Positions 1-6,859 of a DNA stretch of 22,757 nucleotides are shown here, piece by piece. The position numbers were made by a program, and so were the translations under genes. The stretch comes from Ruminococcus sp. AM22-13. GTDB taxonomy: Bacteria > Bacillota > Clostridia > Lachnospirales > Lachnospiraceae. A model generated the notes under the pieces. It ran no database searches. It worked only from the letters and a program-made list of their open reading frames with translations, and was not told the DNA's origin. Position 1 is the stretch's first letter; each line of letters starts with the position of its first letter. Where the stretch lies: NCBI RefSeq assembly GCF_003471165.1, contig NZ_QRIL01000042.1, positions 1-22,757 on the forward strand. The letters are read 5' to 3'.

Positions 1-10
1 CGCGTCTAAC

Positions 11-43
11 TCATCACTGAAGTAACGAGAATGCGACGCGCGG
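11..43. repeat. Dispersed 33-bp intergenic repeat, copy 1
   Basis: This segment matches 6334-6366 at 31 of 33 positions; both contain TCATCACTGAAGTAAC and AGAATGCGACGCGC. It lies on the 3' side of the minus-strand DUF554 gene. CGCGTC at 1-6 can pair with GACGCG at 35-40 in this copy. A 12-bp palindrome, ACAATATATTGT, follows at 48-59. It is probably an intergenic REP-like element or a remnant of a mobile element; the family is not recognised. Confidence 0.6.
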
Positions 44-100
44 TCATACAATATATTGTCATTTCAACACTCTTTCCACGAAAAAAGCATCAGAAAAATA

Positions 101-832
101 TCAGGATACTAACGGAAGTACATAAGTCACCCAGAACCATGACATCGGCATGATCAGTACCATAGCCGGTATCATATCCGCAGTCGGGAAGTTTTTCAGT
201 TTCACCATACGGAATCCTGTTGCAAGCATCAGAGATCCACCACAGGCTTTAAAGTCATTGATCATCCCCGGTGTTGTCAGCGGGAAAATCGCCGTTGCCG
301 CAAAAAACAGAATCAGGAAAATAATCACCTGCGGAATCGCGATCATGCATACAACCATTCCCAGACTGCATGCAAAGATCGCCGCTGTAAATAAATCCAG
401 AATAGATTTGGAAATCAATACAGAATGATCTCCACTCATACCGGATACGATAGAACCATAAATTCCGGTTCCGCTGGCACAGAACAATACAATAATTGTC
501 ACTAAAGTGTTCATAAATTCATCTTCAGACATTTCAGAATTTGAATTCTTGATAAATTTGCTGATCACTCTCTGCATTGCACCTGCACCGGCATTGATTT
601 TTTCCCCAAGATGAATCGCAAGACCGATTCCTGTTCCGATTACGATGGAAAAAATAACCGCCGGCATATTTTCCATCAGGCCGATAGTACTGATTCCCAT
701 TCCCATAGAACATACACCGAACACCAGGGTAATGTCTGCCTTGAATTTCGGACTTAACTTATGTCCCATAAGGGCACCCAGGATTCCTCCTATAACTACG
801 GATAATGCGTTGATAATTACTCCAATAGGCAT
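101..832 (-). CDS. DUF554 family membrane protein (YdfK/YqgA-like)
   Basis: A 243-residue, strongly hydrophobic protein of the DUF554 family (relatives include B. subtilis YdfK and E. coli YqgA), recognised from its start MPIGVIINALSVVIGGILGA and its glycine-rich helices. I see about six to seven membrane segments, including the N-terminal helix, VIFSIVIGTGIGLAIHLGE, and C-terminal helices around LMLATGFRMVK and MIPAMVLIMPMSWFWVTYV. A polar loop near residues 85-105 carries KNSNSEMSEDEF. The molecular function of the family is not firmly known; a transport role has been suggested. The ATG at 832 has an AAAGGAGAG ribosome site upstream. The leader (861-897) contains an inverted repeat, TTCAGGCA/TGCCTGAA, that may fold just before the ribosome site. 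It stands alone, with a decayed gene upstream. Family assignment is confident; function is open. Confidence 0.85.
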   Translation of the reverse strand: MPIGVIINALSVVIGGILGALMGHKLSPKFKADITLVFGVCSMGMGISTIGLMENMPAVIFSIVIGTGIGLAIHLGEKINAGAGAMQRVISKFIKNSNSEMSEDEFMNTLVTIIVLFCASGTGIYGSIVSGMSGDHSVLISKSILDLFTAAIFACSLGMVVCMIAIPQVIIFLILFFAATAIFPLTTPGMINDFKACGGSLMLATGFRMVKLKNFPTADMIPAMVLIMPMSWFWVTYVLPLVS

Positions 833-860
833 AGCTTTTTTTCTCTCTCCTTTACCTGAT

Positions 861-897
861 TTCAGGCAAATGCCGCTTTTTCTGACATCTGCCTGAA
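861..897 (-). promoter_or_regulatory. Hairpin in the leader of the DUF554 gene
   Basis: TTCAGGCA (861-868) and TGCCTGAA (890-897) form an 8-bp stem. A smaller, mutually exclusive CCTGA-AA-TCAGG hairpin overlaps its 3' arm on the minus strand, directly before the ribosome site. Two competing stems next to a Shine-Dalgarno can mean attenuation. Read on the plus strand the stem is followed by GCTTTTTCTT, so it could instead be a terminator for that direction. Function is inferred only. Confidence 0.3.
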
Positions 898-912
898 GCT
901 TTTTCTTATTAT

Positions 913-1220
913 TTAAAACATATCCGGCAGCCAGTATTTCGGATTTACGTCCATAAACTGAGTTCTCTGGAAACGATCTTTCTAGTCGAACGGTACAGTG
1001 CAGTCAAAGATTGCCTTGCGTGCCACACCACGTTCGCGTATTCCCGGATGATAGGCCAGATTGTTGGACGAATCCAACAGATGACATTGTACACCAGGAA
1101 CCGTGATCAGGTCAACATAATAGCGGATTCTGTTTTAAAGCAATATTGATCTTTTAGTTTATTGGGCAGCAACTGTCTGATGCAGAAATCGTCTGCCTCC
1201 TTATCGCCTGCTGTCCCTCT
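913..1220 (-). pseudogene. Decayed remnant of an unidentified gene
   Basis: Two overlapping minus-strand reading frames look like protein but have no usable start and are broken. Frame A (1107-1220) reads DKEADDFCIRQLLPNKLKDQ and then stops. Frame B (913-1134) continues with GVQCHLLDSSNNLAYHPG and RKAIFDCTVPFD, meets an in-frame TAG at 982-984, then resumes with FQRTQFMDVNPKYWLPDMF and a final TAA at 913-915. A frameshift plus a nonsense codon in otherwise protein-like sequence indicates a degraded C-terminal gene fragment. I do not recognise the parent family. Pyrrolysine readthrough of the TAG is unlikely because an upstream stop and a frame break are also present. Confidence 0.5.
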
Positions 1221-1405
1221 TCAATATTCTACCACAGTCTTTTCCCAGGTATGAAAAAAAAGAAAAGAATCTCAATTTTGTGATTGTTCAGCGTATAAAA
1301 AAAGAGAACATTTTCTATTCCTCAAAAAATACCCTCTTTCTGCGGCATATTGACATATTCTAATTTCTGCTTTTTGTACACAACGTTCTATGATATATTT
1401 AATAT

Positions 1406-1428
1406 GTTGCTGCCCTCAATCTGGCAAC
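1406..1428 (+). promoter_or_regulatory. 5' leader hairpin before the toxin ribosome site
   Basis: GTTGC at 1406-1410 pairs with GCAAC at 1424-1428, and C:G pairs continue inward across a short bulge, giving a stem-loop that ends six bases before the AGAGGG ribosome site of the small toxin ORF. fst mRNAs of the par family carry a comparable 5' stem-loop that limits translation, so this fits the proposed type I toxin. A TTGACA at 1350-1355 could be the -35 of the toxin promoter, but no convincing -10 follows. Confidence 0.4.
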
Positions 1429-1445
1429 AGAAAAGAGGGATGCTT

Positions 1446-1535
1446 GTGTTAGATATATTTATTTCGTTCTTAATTTCTGTCATGGCTGGTATAGCCTGCC
1501 ACTATATCTGCAAATGGTTAGACAGGAATAAATAA
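1446..1535 (+). CDS. Small hydrophobic Fst/Ldr-like type I toxin candidate
   Basis: A peptide of 29 residues (31 if the ATG at 1440 is used). It has a single membrane helix around IFISFLISVMAGIACHYI followed by the basic, tryptophan-containing tail CKWLDRNK. This layout is typical of Fst/Ldr type I toxins, which insert in the membrane; similar '-CKWLD-' peptides are, from memory, common in Lachnospiraceae. I prefer the GTG at 1446 because AGAGGG (1434-1439) sits six bases before it, whereas that box directly abuts the ATG at 1440. The gene is on the opposite strand to its neighbours and is flanked by direct repeats, a shared hairpin terminator and a convergent antisense promoter, the arrangement of par modules. 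The antisense RNA would block its translation. Toxicity is inferred from architecture only. Confidence 0.65.
   Translation: MLDIFISFLISVMAGIACHYICKWLDRNK
1449..1471 (+). repeat. Direct repeat DRa at the toxin start
   Basis: TTAGATATATTTATTTCGTT plus CTT begins one base after the toxin GTG codon. The same sequence, minus one AT dinucleotide, recurs at 1618-1638. In par loci such repeats give the antisense RNA its second region of complementarity to the toxin mRNA, at the translation start. Confidence 0.75.
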
Positions 1536-1576
1536 CAGCAACTAGCCTCGGTTCGTGTACCGTAAAAGCACACAAA

Positions 1577-1610
1577 GAAGGCCCTCGGTATTGCAGTACC
1601 GGGGGCTTTC
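1577..1610. terminator. Shared bidirectional hairpin terminator of the par-like locus
   Basis: GAAGGCCCTCGGTA (1577-1590) pairs with TACCGGGGGCTTTC (1597-1610) around the loop TTGCAG: 14 pairs, two of them G-T. It lies between the toxin ORF and DRb, so both convergent RNAs would contain it, as in par/fst loci. It has only a short T-tract on each side. Confidence 0.6.
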
Positions 1611-1617
1611 GCCTGTA

Positions 1618-1638
1618 TTAGATATTTATTTCGTTCTT
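1618..1638. repeat. Direct repeat DRb inside the antisense RNA
   Basis: TTAGATATTTATTTCGTTCT plus T repeats DRa (1449-1471) exactly except for a missing AT dinucleotide. It lies directly after the predicted start of the antisense RNA. Confidence 0.75.
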
Positions 1639-1649
1639 TGCCTATTGGC

Positions 1650-1678
1650 ATTATATCATATGCAGTTTTTATTTGCAA
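1650..1678 (-). promoter_or_regulatory. Strong promoter for the antisense RNA
   Basis: Minus strand: TTGCAA (1673-1678), a 17-bp spacer, and a perfect TATAAT (1650-1655) preceded by TG one base upstream (extended -10). It points into DRb and the shared terminator, and no coding gene lies downstream in that direction before them. Confidence 0.65.
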
Positions 1679-1696
1679 TATGCTCAATATATTTTT

Positions 1697-1834
1697 TCAT
1701 ATACCAAAAACCGTATTGCGGAATTGCTCGGGAGTTTGTGATAATGCGTTGTCAATTGCCACACGCAGTCTTGGATTTTTGTATAACAGAAAAAAGCAAA
1801 CAATCAGATGATTGGGCGATATCCTCTGTGACAT
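1697..1834 (-). CDS. Small ORF of unknown function, 45 residues
   Basis: An uninterrupted ATG-to-TGA frame 17 bases downstream of the response regulator stop. It begins MSQRISPNHLIVCFFLLYKN and ends with the polar stretch RVAIDNALSQTPEQFRNTV. A GGAG lies only about two bases before the ATG, so translation initiation would be poor. The C-terminal half looks protein-like, while the N-terminal half is low in information. It could be the end of a decayed gene rather than a functional small protein. It finishes just before the antisense promoter of the type I module. No family is recognised. Confidence 0.3.
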   Translation of the reverse strand: MSQRISPNHLIVCFFLLYKNPRLRVAIDNALSQTPEQFRNTVFGI

Positions 1835-1851
1835 ACTCCGTATCCAGCTTT

Positions 1852-2556
1852 TTACTTCTCTATCCTAAGCATGCGATATCCAATGCCAATATGTGTCTGG
1901 ATATATTGTACTCCATTTTTCTCAGGCTCCAGTTTTTTCCGCAATGTTGCCATAAAAACTCTGAGAGAAGCAACATCATTATCCGAACATCGTCCCCAAA
2001 TCTGCTGGGTAATATAGGTATGTGTCAATACCTTTCCCACATTGCGGGACAAAAGACAGAGCAGCTTATATTCTATAGGTGTCAGATGCAATTCTTCTCC
2101 CTTCAGATATGTGCAGCCTGCCGTATAGTCTATCTTTAATCCACCATTCTCAAAAACAGAGCTTTCTATCTGTTCCCCGCTCTGCATAACCGCAAGTCTC
2201 CTCTGGGTGACACGGATACGCGCAAGTAATTCCTCAACAGAGAACGGTTTCGTAATATAATCATCTGCTCCTGCATCCAGTGCCTCTATTTTATCTGTGT
2301 CCTCGCTTCTGGCGCTGATCACAATAATCGGCAGGTTCGACCAGGTACGGATTTTTTTTATCACTTCTACCCCTTCCATATCAGGAAGCCCCAGATCCAG
2401 AAGAACAATATCCGGATTGTGGGACGAAGCTTCCAGAATGGCTGAAGATCCGTTTTCTGCAGCCAGATATTTATAGTCATGTGTTTTTAATGTAGTAATA
2501 ATCAGATTGCGTATGGGTCTGTCATCCTCAACCACCAGAATTAATGTTTTATTCAT
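1852..2556 (-). CDS. kdpE: OmpR-family response regulator, KdpE-like
   Basis: A 234-residue two-domain response regulator. The receiver domain (about 1-120) shows the acidic pair E10-D11-D12, the phosphoacceptor D54 in VLLDLGLPD, and the conserved lysine in DYITKPF. The C-terminal winged-helix DNA-binding domain (about 135-232) includes LTPIEYKLLCLLSRNVGKV and VFMATLRKKLEPE, typical of OmpR/PhoB members, and it ends IGIGYRML. It overlaps the kinase gene by 8 bp (2549-2556), so the two are translationally coupled. It most resembles KdpE, and the neighbouring Ktr potassium genes fit control of potassium uptake. No kdpFABC genes are in the window. The family is certain; the potassium role is an inference from its partner and neighbours. 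Confidence 0.85.
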   Translation of the reverse strand: MNKTLILVVEDDRPIRNLIITTLKTHDYKYLAAENGSSAILEASSHNPDIVLLDLGLPDMEGVEVIKKIRTWSNLPIIVISARSEDTDKIEALDAGADDYITKPFSVEELLARIRVTQRRLAVMQSGEQIESSVFENGGLKIDYTAGCTYLKGEELHLTPIEYKLLCLLSRNVGKVLTHTYITQQIWGRCSDNDVASLRVFMATLRKKLEPEKNGVQYIQTHIGIGYRMLRIEK

Positions 2557-4114
2557 TTAATGTCACCTCGCTTAAGGGTAAAGTAAAAGTAAAATTGCAT
2601 CCATGAGGATTATGATCTGTCAAAACCAGGGTTCCTTCATGTGCTTCTATAATAGAGTGGCAAAGAGCCAGTCCAAGTCCCAGACTTCGTTGACTATCCG
2701 CAACTGTTGTTTTCCCTGTATAAAACATCTCAAAAATATGTGACTTCATTTCTTCCGGAATTCCCGGGCCATTATCTTCCACACTTATCTGCGCTTTCCC
2801 ATCTGTTTTAGTTCCCCGAATACAGATCACAGAACCCGGCGGTGTATATTTTATTGCATTATCAATTAAATTTACCAGAACCTGCATAATAAGACGTACA
2901 TCCATACGTGCAAGAACAAGTTCTTCGCAGTCTGTCACAATTTTATAATCATCATGTTTCCGACTGATATGCCGCAGGGATTCTGCAATCACCTCATCCA
3001 GAAGCTGGTCTGTAAATTTAAATTTCAGTCTTCCGTCATTCAGTCTGGTAATGGAAAGCAGATTCTCCACAACTCCGATCAGCCATTCAGAATCATCATA
3101 GATATCGCTATAAATCTGATGTTTTGTAGCTTCGTCCAGACGGTCACTATTACCAAGCAGCATATCTGCATTTCCGGAAATGGAGCAAAGCGGCGTACGA
3201 AGATCATGCGAAATCGCCCGAAGAAGATCTGCCCGCAGCTGTTCATTTTTGGCCATAACTGCATTTTTTTCTTTTTCCAATGCATTTTTCGCATTTTCCA
3301 TTGCAAGCGCACATTCATTTATTACAGACAACAGGATGCTGTATTCAAAAGAGTCCAGTGTTTCTTTTTGCAATGGTATCCCGATCACACCATAAACATT
3401 ATCCCCACTCCGGATTGCCAGATATAAACATTTAGCCTGAGGAAAATGGTGTGTGGACGCACCGGCATGCTGCCTGTTTTCACAGACCCATCTGGCTATC
3501 TGCTGCTCTTCCGGTATCAGAAAATCTTCTGTGTCCCCTTTTTCCCCGAAAAAAAGCTTTCCCTCTGATAAAACTCCGTTTTCTACTACATATGCTGTAA
3601 TATTGCGGTTTAACAGGCGGAGAAGCTGTGTACAGGTAACATCAAGAATCTCTGTTTCTCCTTTTGCCTTTTGCAGCAAACGGTCTGTATCAAACAGAAT
3701 CTGTGTACGAAAGGCAAGCTGTGCAGACAGCTTTGCATGTGTTTTCAGCTTTGCTGCAAGCGCTCCCGTAAGTACGGATGAAATAAGCATTATGAAAAAT
3801 GTCACCGGATAACCCACCGCATAGGTTTTGAAAGACATCCCTGGTTCTGTCAGAAAAAAACAAAATAAAAATACACTTAAGAAAGAGCCTGCCACGCTGC
3901 AAAGATAGCCATCTGTCACAATCGAAGTAAGCAAAACCCCCAGAATATATATGGTTACAATATTCGTATCCGTAAAATTCAGTTTCTGAAATAACAGACC
4001 AATTAAAGTGCATACCGCAAATATAAATACCGTCAGAAAATAATCCTTTGCAGACGGTTTTTCCATATACCATGTGAATGACCGTTTCTGATGATTCGCA
4101 TTTTTTAAACTCAT
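2549..4114 (-). CDS. kdpD: KdpD-like sensor histidine kinase lacking the N-terminal KdpD/USP domains
   Basis: A 521-residue membrane histidine kinase. Four membrane helices of the DUF4118 type occupy about residues 23-124, followed by a GAF-like region (about 145-290). HisKA has the phosphoacceptor H303 in AISHDLRTPL, and HATPase has the N-box NLIDNAIKY (Asn 419), G1 DNGPGIP and G2 LGLGLAL. Full-length KdpD (about 900 residues) also has an N-terminal KdpD domain and a universal-stress domain; here they are absent. I chose the ATG at 4114, with AAGGTGGGGG upstream. The frame stays open to 4174, but that stretch overlaps a clear promoter (4146-4174), so a start there is impossible from this promoter. 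It overlaps the regulator gene by 8 bp. A likely function is sensing potassium or turgor and phosphorylating the adjacent regulator. Confidence 0.85.
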   Translation of the reverse strand: MSLKNANHQKRSFTWYMEKPSAKDYFLTVFIFAVCTLIGLLFQKLNFTDTNIVTIYILGVLLTSIVTDGYLCSVAGSFLSVFLFCFFLTEPGMSFKTYAVGYPVTFFIMLISSVLTGALAAKLKTHAKLSAQLAFRTQILFDTDRLLQKAKGETEILDVTCTQLLRLLNRNITAYVVENGVLSEGKLFFGEKGDTEDFLIPEEQQIARWVCENRQHAGASTHHFPQAKCLYLAIRSGDNVYGVIGIPLQKETLDSFEYSILLSVINECALAMENAKNALEKEKNAVMAKNEQLRADLLRAISHDLRTPLCSISGNADMLLGNSDRLDEATKHQIYSDIYDDSEWLIGVVENLLSITRLNDGRLKFKFTDQLLDEVIAESLRHISRKHDDYKIVTDCEELVLARMDVRLIMQVLVNLIDNAIKYTPPGSVICIRGTKTDGKAQISVEDNGPGIPEEMKSHIFEMFYTGKTTVADSQRSLGLGLALCHSIIEAHEGTLVLTDHNPHGCNFTFTLPLSEVTLNE

Positions 4115-4145
4115 CCTGTCCCCCACCTTTTTTACTGTTTTGAAA

Positions 4146-4174
4146 ATTATATCATGGGGCTGTGTTGTGGTCAA
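4146..4174 (-). promoter_or_regulatory. Promoter of the kdpD-kdpE-like operon
   Basis: Minus strand: TTGACC (4169-4174), a 17-bp spacer, and TATAAT (4146-4151) preceded by TGA (extended -10). The predicted start near 4139 leaves a leader of about 25 nt before the ATG at 4114. It lies between the ktrA stop and the kinase, so the two-component system can be expressed separately from ktrBA. Confidence 0.7.
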
Positions 4175-4187
4175 AAGTCTTTTTTAG

Positions 4188-4835
4188 CTATATGCGGAAG
4201 CACTTCTGAAGGGCTCTGTATTCTCCCAGCACCAGCAATTTACTATTCTCTTCCAAATATGTATCCGGAGAAATTGCAATATTAAATTCTCCTTCATTTT
4301 TTACCGCCAGAATATTAATATTGTAACGCTTTCTGATATCCAGTCCGCCTACAGTTTTTCCAATCCATTCCTCCGGCACTTCTACCTCAAAAATCGCATG
4401 GGAAGCATCCACCTCCATATAATCAAGGATATGATCATCTGTATAACGGATAGATGCCCATTTTGCAACCTGCTTTTCCGGATAAACCACCTTATCTGCA
4501 CCATTGCGTAAAAGAAATTTTTCCTGAACATCACGTTCAGCTCTGGATATCACCAGTTTTGCTCCCAGTTCTTTCAGAAGGGAAGTTGTCTCAAGAGAAT
4601 TCTGAAAGCTTCCTCCAATAGTCACGAAACAGATATCGTAGTTTCCAATCCCAAGAGATTGTAAAAATTCCTCATTAGTACTGTCCCCAATCTGGGCGTT
4701 AGTCACAAACGGAAGCACTTTGTCCACCCTTTCTTCCTTCCAGTCGACTGCCATAATTTCATGTCCAAGCTGATTCAGCTGCATGGCAATATGTTTTCCA
4801 AATCTTCCAAGTCCAATAATTAATACATTCTTCAT
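4188..4835 (-). CDS. ktrA: Potassium uptake regulatory subunit (KtrA/TrkA family, RCK)
   Basis: A 215-residue cytoplasmic gating subunit. The N-terminal RCK/Rossmann domain starts MKNVLIIGLGRFGKHIAMQL, with the nucleotide-binding GxGxxG and the acidic residue in MAVDWKEE. The RCK_C domain follows (about 140-215: EVEVPEEWIGKTVGGLDIRK). Members of this family bind adenine nucleotides, and many bind c-di-AMP at RCK_C, to gate a KtrB/TrkH pore. The length fits KtrA (about 220 residues) rather than the doubled TrkA of E. coli. I chose the ATG at 4835, where homology begins; the frame extends to 4922 inside ktrB, but those extra residues are not RCK-like. An AGAAGGAG site lies about 12 bases upstream, and the gap to the ktrB stop is 19 bases, so they form one operon. 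Confidence 0.9.
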   Translation of the reverse strand: MKNVLIIGLGRFGKHIAMQLNQLGHEIMAVDWKEERVDKVLPFVTNAQIGDSTNEEFLQSLGIGNYDICFVTIGGSFQNSLETTSLLKELGAKLVISRAERDVQEKFLLRNGADKVVYPEKQVAKWASIRYTDDHILDYMEVDASHAIFEVEVPEEWIGKTVGGLDIRKRYNINILAVKNEGEFNIAISPDTYLEENSKLLVLGEYRALQKCFRI

Positions 4836-4854
4836 AATATTACTTTTCTCCTTC

Positions 4855-6192
4855 TCATCCAACTGTAATTTTCTCCAGAGGAAGCTTTGCATTTCCCTTG
4901 TTTCTTCCTGAGAATACTGCATAAATCAGGGTCAGGCCGCCTACACGTCCCAGATACATCAGTATGATCAGCACAACTTGTGAAAAAACATGAAGTCCCG
5001 GTGTGACTCCCAAGGTCAGACCTACCGTACCCACAGCTGAAGCTGCTTCATACAGACAATCCAAAAGTGGAAGATCTTCGTATACGCTGATTGCAACACC
5101 TCCGCAAAAGAATAAGGTAAAATAGAGCATAGCTATTGTGGCTGCATTTTTTATCACATGATATTCCAGTCTTCGTCCAAAAGCCCCTGCATTTTCCTGA
5201 CTGCGAAACGTTGCAATTGCATTCAGTATCAGTACCGTGAAAGTGGTTGTTTTCATTCCTCCTGCTGTAGAACCCGGCGAACCACCAATCAGCATTAATA
5301 GTATCATAACCGCTTTTGATGCCTCACTCATCGCTGAAATGTCTATGGTATTAAAGCCGGCAGTTCTTGTAGTTACCGATTGAAACATGGCAGCTAACAG
5401 ACGTTCTCCCACAGGCAGGTTTTTCAGATCACAGGCAAAGAAAAAAACTGCCGGAAAAACAATCAGACATACAGTAGTCATGAGAATAATCTTGCTTTGC
5501 ATGCGGTAACGTTTAAAATTCATTTTATTCCTATAAATATCATCCCAGGTGAGAAAACCGATTCCCCCTGTGATGATCAGCAGCATGATTACTACATTTA
5601 TAAGGGCATTTCCAGAATACCCTGTCAAAGACGGAAAGGCATTATCTGCTGTTCCCAGAATGTCAAATCCTGCATTACAAAAAGCAGAAACAGAATGAAA
5701 GGCTGCCATCCAGATTCCCTTTAAGCCATAATCCATCAAAAAAACCGGCAGCAGTAACATAGCCCCTGCTGCTTCAATCAAAAGAGTCCCCTTTAAAATG
5801 AACCTTGTCAGTCTGACGATTCCTCCAACTTTAGGTGCTGAAATTGCATCCTGCATTGTACTTCTTTGCATGAGAGATATTTTTTTCCCTGAAAGAAGCG
5901 AAACCGCTGCCGCTACGGTTACTACTCCAAGTCCACCTATTTGTATAAGCACAAGAATAACCGTCTGTCCGAACACAGACCAGTAACTTCCGCTGTCCTT
6001 TACTACAAGTCCTGTAACGCATACTGCCGAAGTGGCTGTAAAAAGTGCCTCATGAAATGGCGTCGGCATTTTCTCCAAAGAGGAAACCGGAAGCATCAGC
6101 AGAATGCTTCCCAAAAGGATCACACCTGCAAATCCCAGAATGATCAGTTGAAAAGACGTCAGGTGTTTTTTCTTACACATTTTTTCCGGCAT
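4855..6192 (-). CDS. ktrB: Potassium channel/transporter subunit (KtrB/TrkH family)
   Basis: A 445-residue integral membrane pore protein with four M1-P-M2 repeats. The selectivity-filter glycines are visible in all four pore loops: SAVCVTGLVV, SAFCNAGFDI, TTRTAGFNTID and SAVGTVGLTLG. A size near 450 residues suggests KtrB rather than the longer TrkH. It works with the adjacent RCK subunit as a cation-coupled or channel-like potassium importer. The start at 6192 has AAGGAG 12 bases upstream; the in-frame ATG at 6180 (MCKKKH) is an alternative. A short AUG-started 9-codon frame overlaps the leader. It is first in ktrB-ktrA, with the KdpDE-like pair downstream, so sensing and uptake of potassium sit side by side. 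Confidence 0.9.
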   Translation of the reverse strand: MPEKMCKKKHLTSFQLIILGFAGVILLGSILLMLPVSSLEKMPTPFHEALFTATSAVCVTGLVVKDSGSYWSVFGQTVILVLIQIGGLGVVTVAAAVSLLSGKKISLMQRSTMQDAISAPKVGGIVRLTRFILKGTLLIEAAGAMLLLPVFLMDYGLKGIWMAAFHSVSAFCNAGFDILGTADNAFPSLTGYSGNALINVVIMLLIITGGIGFLTWDDIYRNKMNFKRYRMQSKIILMTTVCLIVFPAVFFFACDLKNLPVGERLLAAMFQSVTTRTAGFNTIDISAMSEASKAVMILLMLIGGSPGSTAGGMKTTTFTVLILNAIATFRSQENAGAFGRRLEYHVIKNAATIAMLYFTLFFCGGVAISVYEDLPLLDCLYEAASAVGTVGLTLGVTPGLHVFSQVVLIILMYLGRVGGLTLIYAVFSGRNKGNAKLPLEKITVG

Positions 6193-6333
6193 AAATGATC
6201 ATAACTCCTTACTAATGATTCTATAGCAATATCTTCATAATGCGTTTTATTATATACAATTGCTTTCAAAGATAGTATAAAAGTCTATGATTCCGTATTA
6301 AGATTGTATAAAGACAGTCAGCACTTTTACAAA

Positions 6334-6366
6334 TCATCACTGAAGTAACAAGAATGCGACGCGCAG
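6334..6366. repeat. Dispersed 33-bp intergenic repeat, copy 2
   Basis: The second copy of the repeat seen at 11-43, with two mismatches. It lies between ktrB and the truncated regulator fragment, just past that fragment's broken end. An AT-rich inverted repeat, AGAAATTA/TAATTTCT (6394-6401 and 6414-6421), sits between the repeat and the fragment. The association with a truncated gene suggests the element marks a past rearrangement. Confidence 0.6.
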
Positions 6367-6425
6367 TTATTCAAGTTCCCAATAGGTTGCATGAGAAATT
6401 ATTAAGATTTTCCTAATTTCTGAAT

Positions 6426-6740
6426 TTAAGTAGGATTTGCAAACTCTTTCTTTACACATTCCCGTATCGTATCCAGTCCACGCCTGGATGCGCGGGCCTT
6501 TCCCAGTGTAAGGTTAGAGTAGACATAGAGCATACATGCCGACAGCTGAAGTTCCAGTCTCGGACTCATAAGGTAAATCTCTGTGAGATCGCTGCATTTC
6601 TGCGCCTCACCTGAAAAATAATATAGTTCCGCCAGTGCAATATCACGAAAGTTTTTATCCTTGAAGCTATCCTCTTTTTCTAATGCGTGTCCTGGCTCAA
6701 ATGTTGAATTTATCAGCGGTAATACTGTATTTTCGTCCAT
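6426..6740 (-). pseudogene. N-terminal fragment of a helical-repeat (LuxR-type) regulator
   Basis: The 104-residue product from the ATG at 6740 (MDENTVLPLINSTFEPGHAL) is rich in amphipathic helices, e.g. ALAELYYFSGEAQKC and LSACMLYVYSNLTLGKARAS, resembling the TPR-like sensor part of Clostridial LuxR-type regulators that I recall with a similar opening. It ends abruptly after KKEFANPT with TAA, with no DNA-binding domain, and the downstream bases do not continue in any frame. I therefore call it a truncated remnant. The frame stays open upstream to 6797, but the 6740 start fits the family; its ribosome site is poor. An inverted repeat, GAGTGTG/CACACTC (about 6773-6803), lies upstream. A genuine short protein is the alternative. 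Confidence 0.45.
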
Positions 6741-6859
6741 TTTTCTTTCGTTTCTTCTATATTCTTTCCTGGAGTGTGTCTGAAAAATCATTCCCACACT
6801 CTGACATATTTTTATTTTTGCTTATCTTTTATCCTATCATTTCTATTATTATCCTGACA

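Larger units (their letters stand above)
1577..1643 (-). ncRNA. Antisense antitoxin RNA (RNA II-like) candidate, about 65 nt
   Basis: The promoter at 1650-1678 should start a minus-strand RNA near 1643 that runs through DRb (1618-1638) and ends in the shared hairpin (1577-1610). The size of about 65 nt is that described for RNA II of the pAD1 par system. It would pair with the toxin mRNA at the common terminator loop and at DRa, next to the toxin start codon. The boundaries are predicted from the promoter and terminator positions. Confidence 0.55.

Noticed and set aside
982..984. Pyrrolysine codon
   Set aside because: The surrounding frame lacks a start and is interrupted by another stop and a frameshift, so decay explains the TAG better.
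1555..2139. 194-codon plus-strand open frame
   Set aside because: It overlaps the kdpE-like gene and the antisense promoter region, has no ribosome site, and its translation is not protein-like; it is a shadow.
6193..6333. c-di-AMP (ydaO) riboswitch before ktrB
   Set aside because: The leader is short and AT-rich, with no recognisable conserved ydaO segments or terminator.
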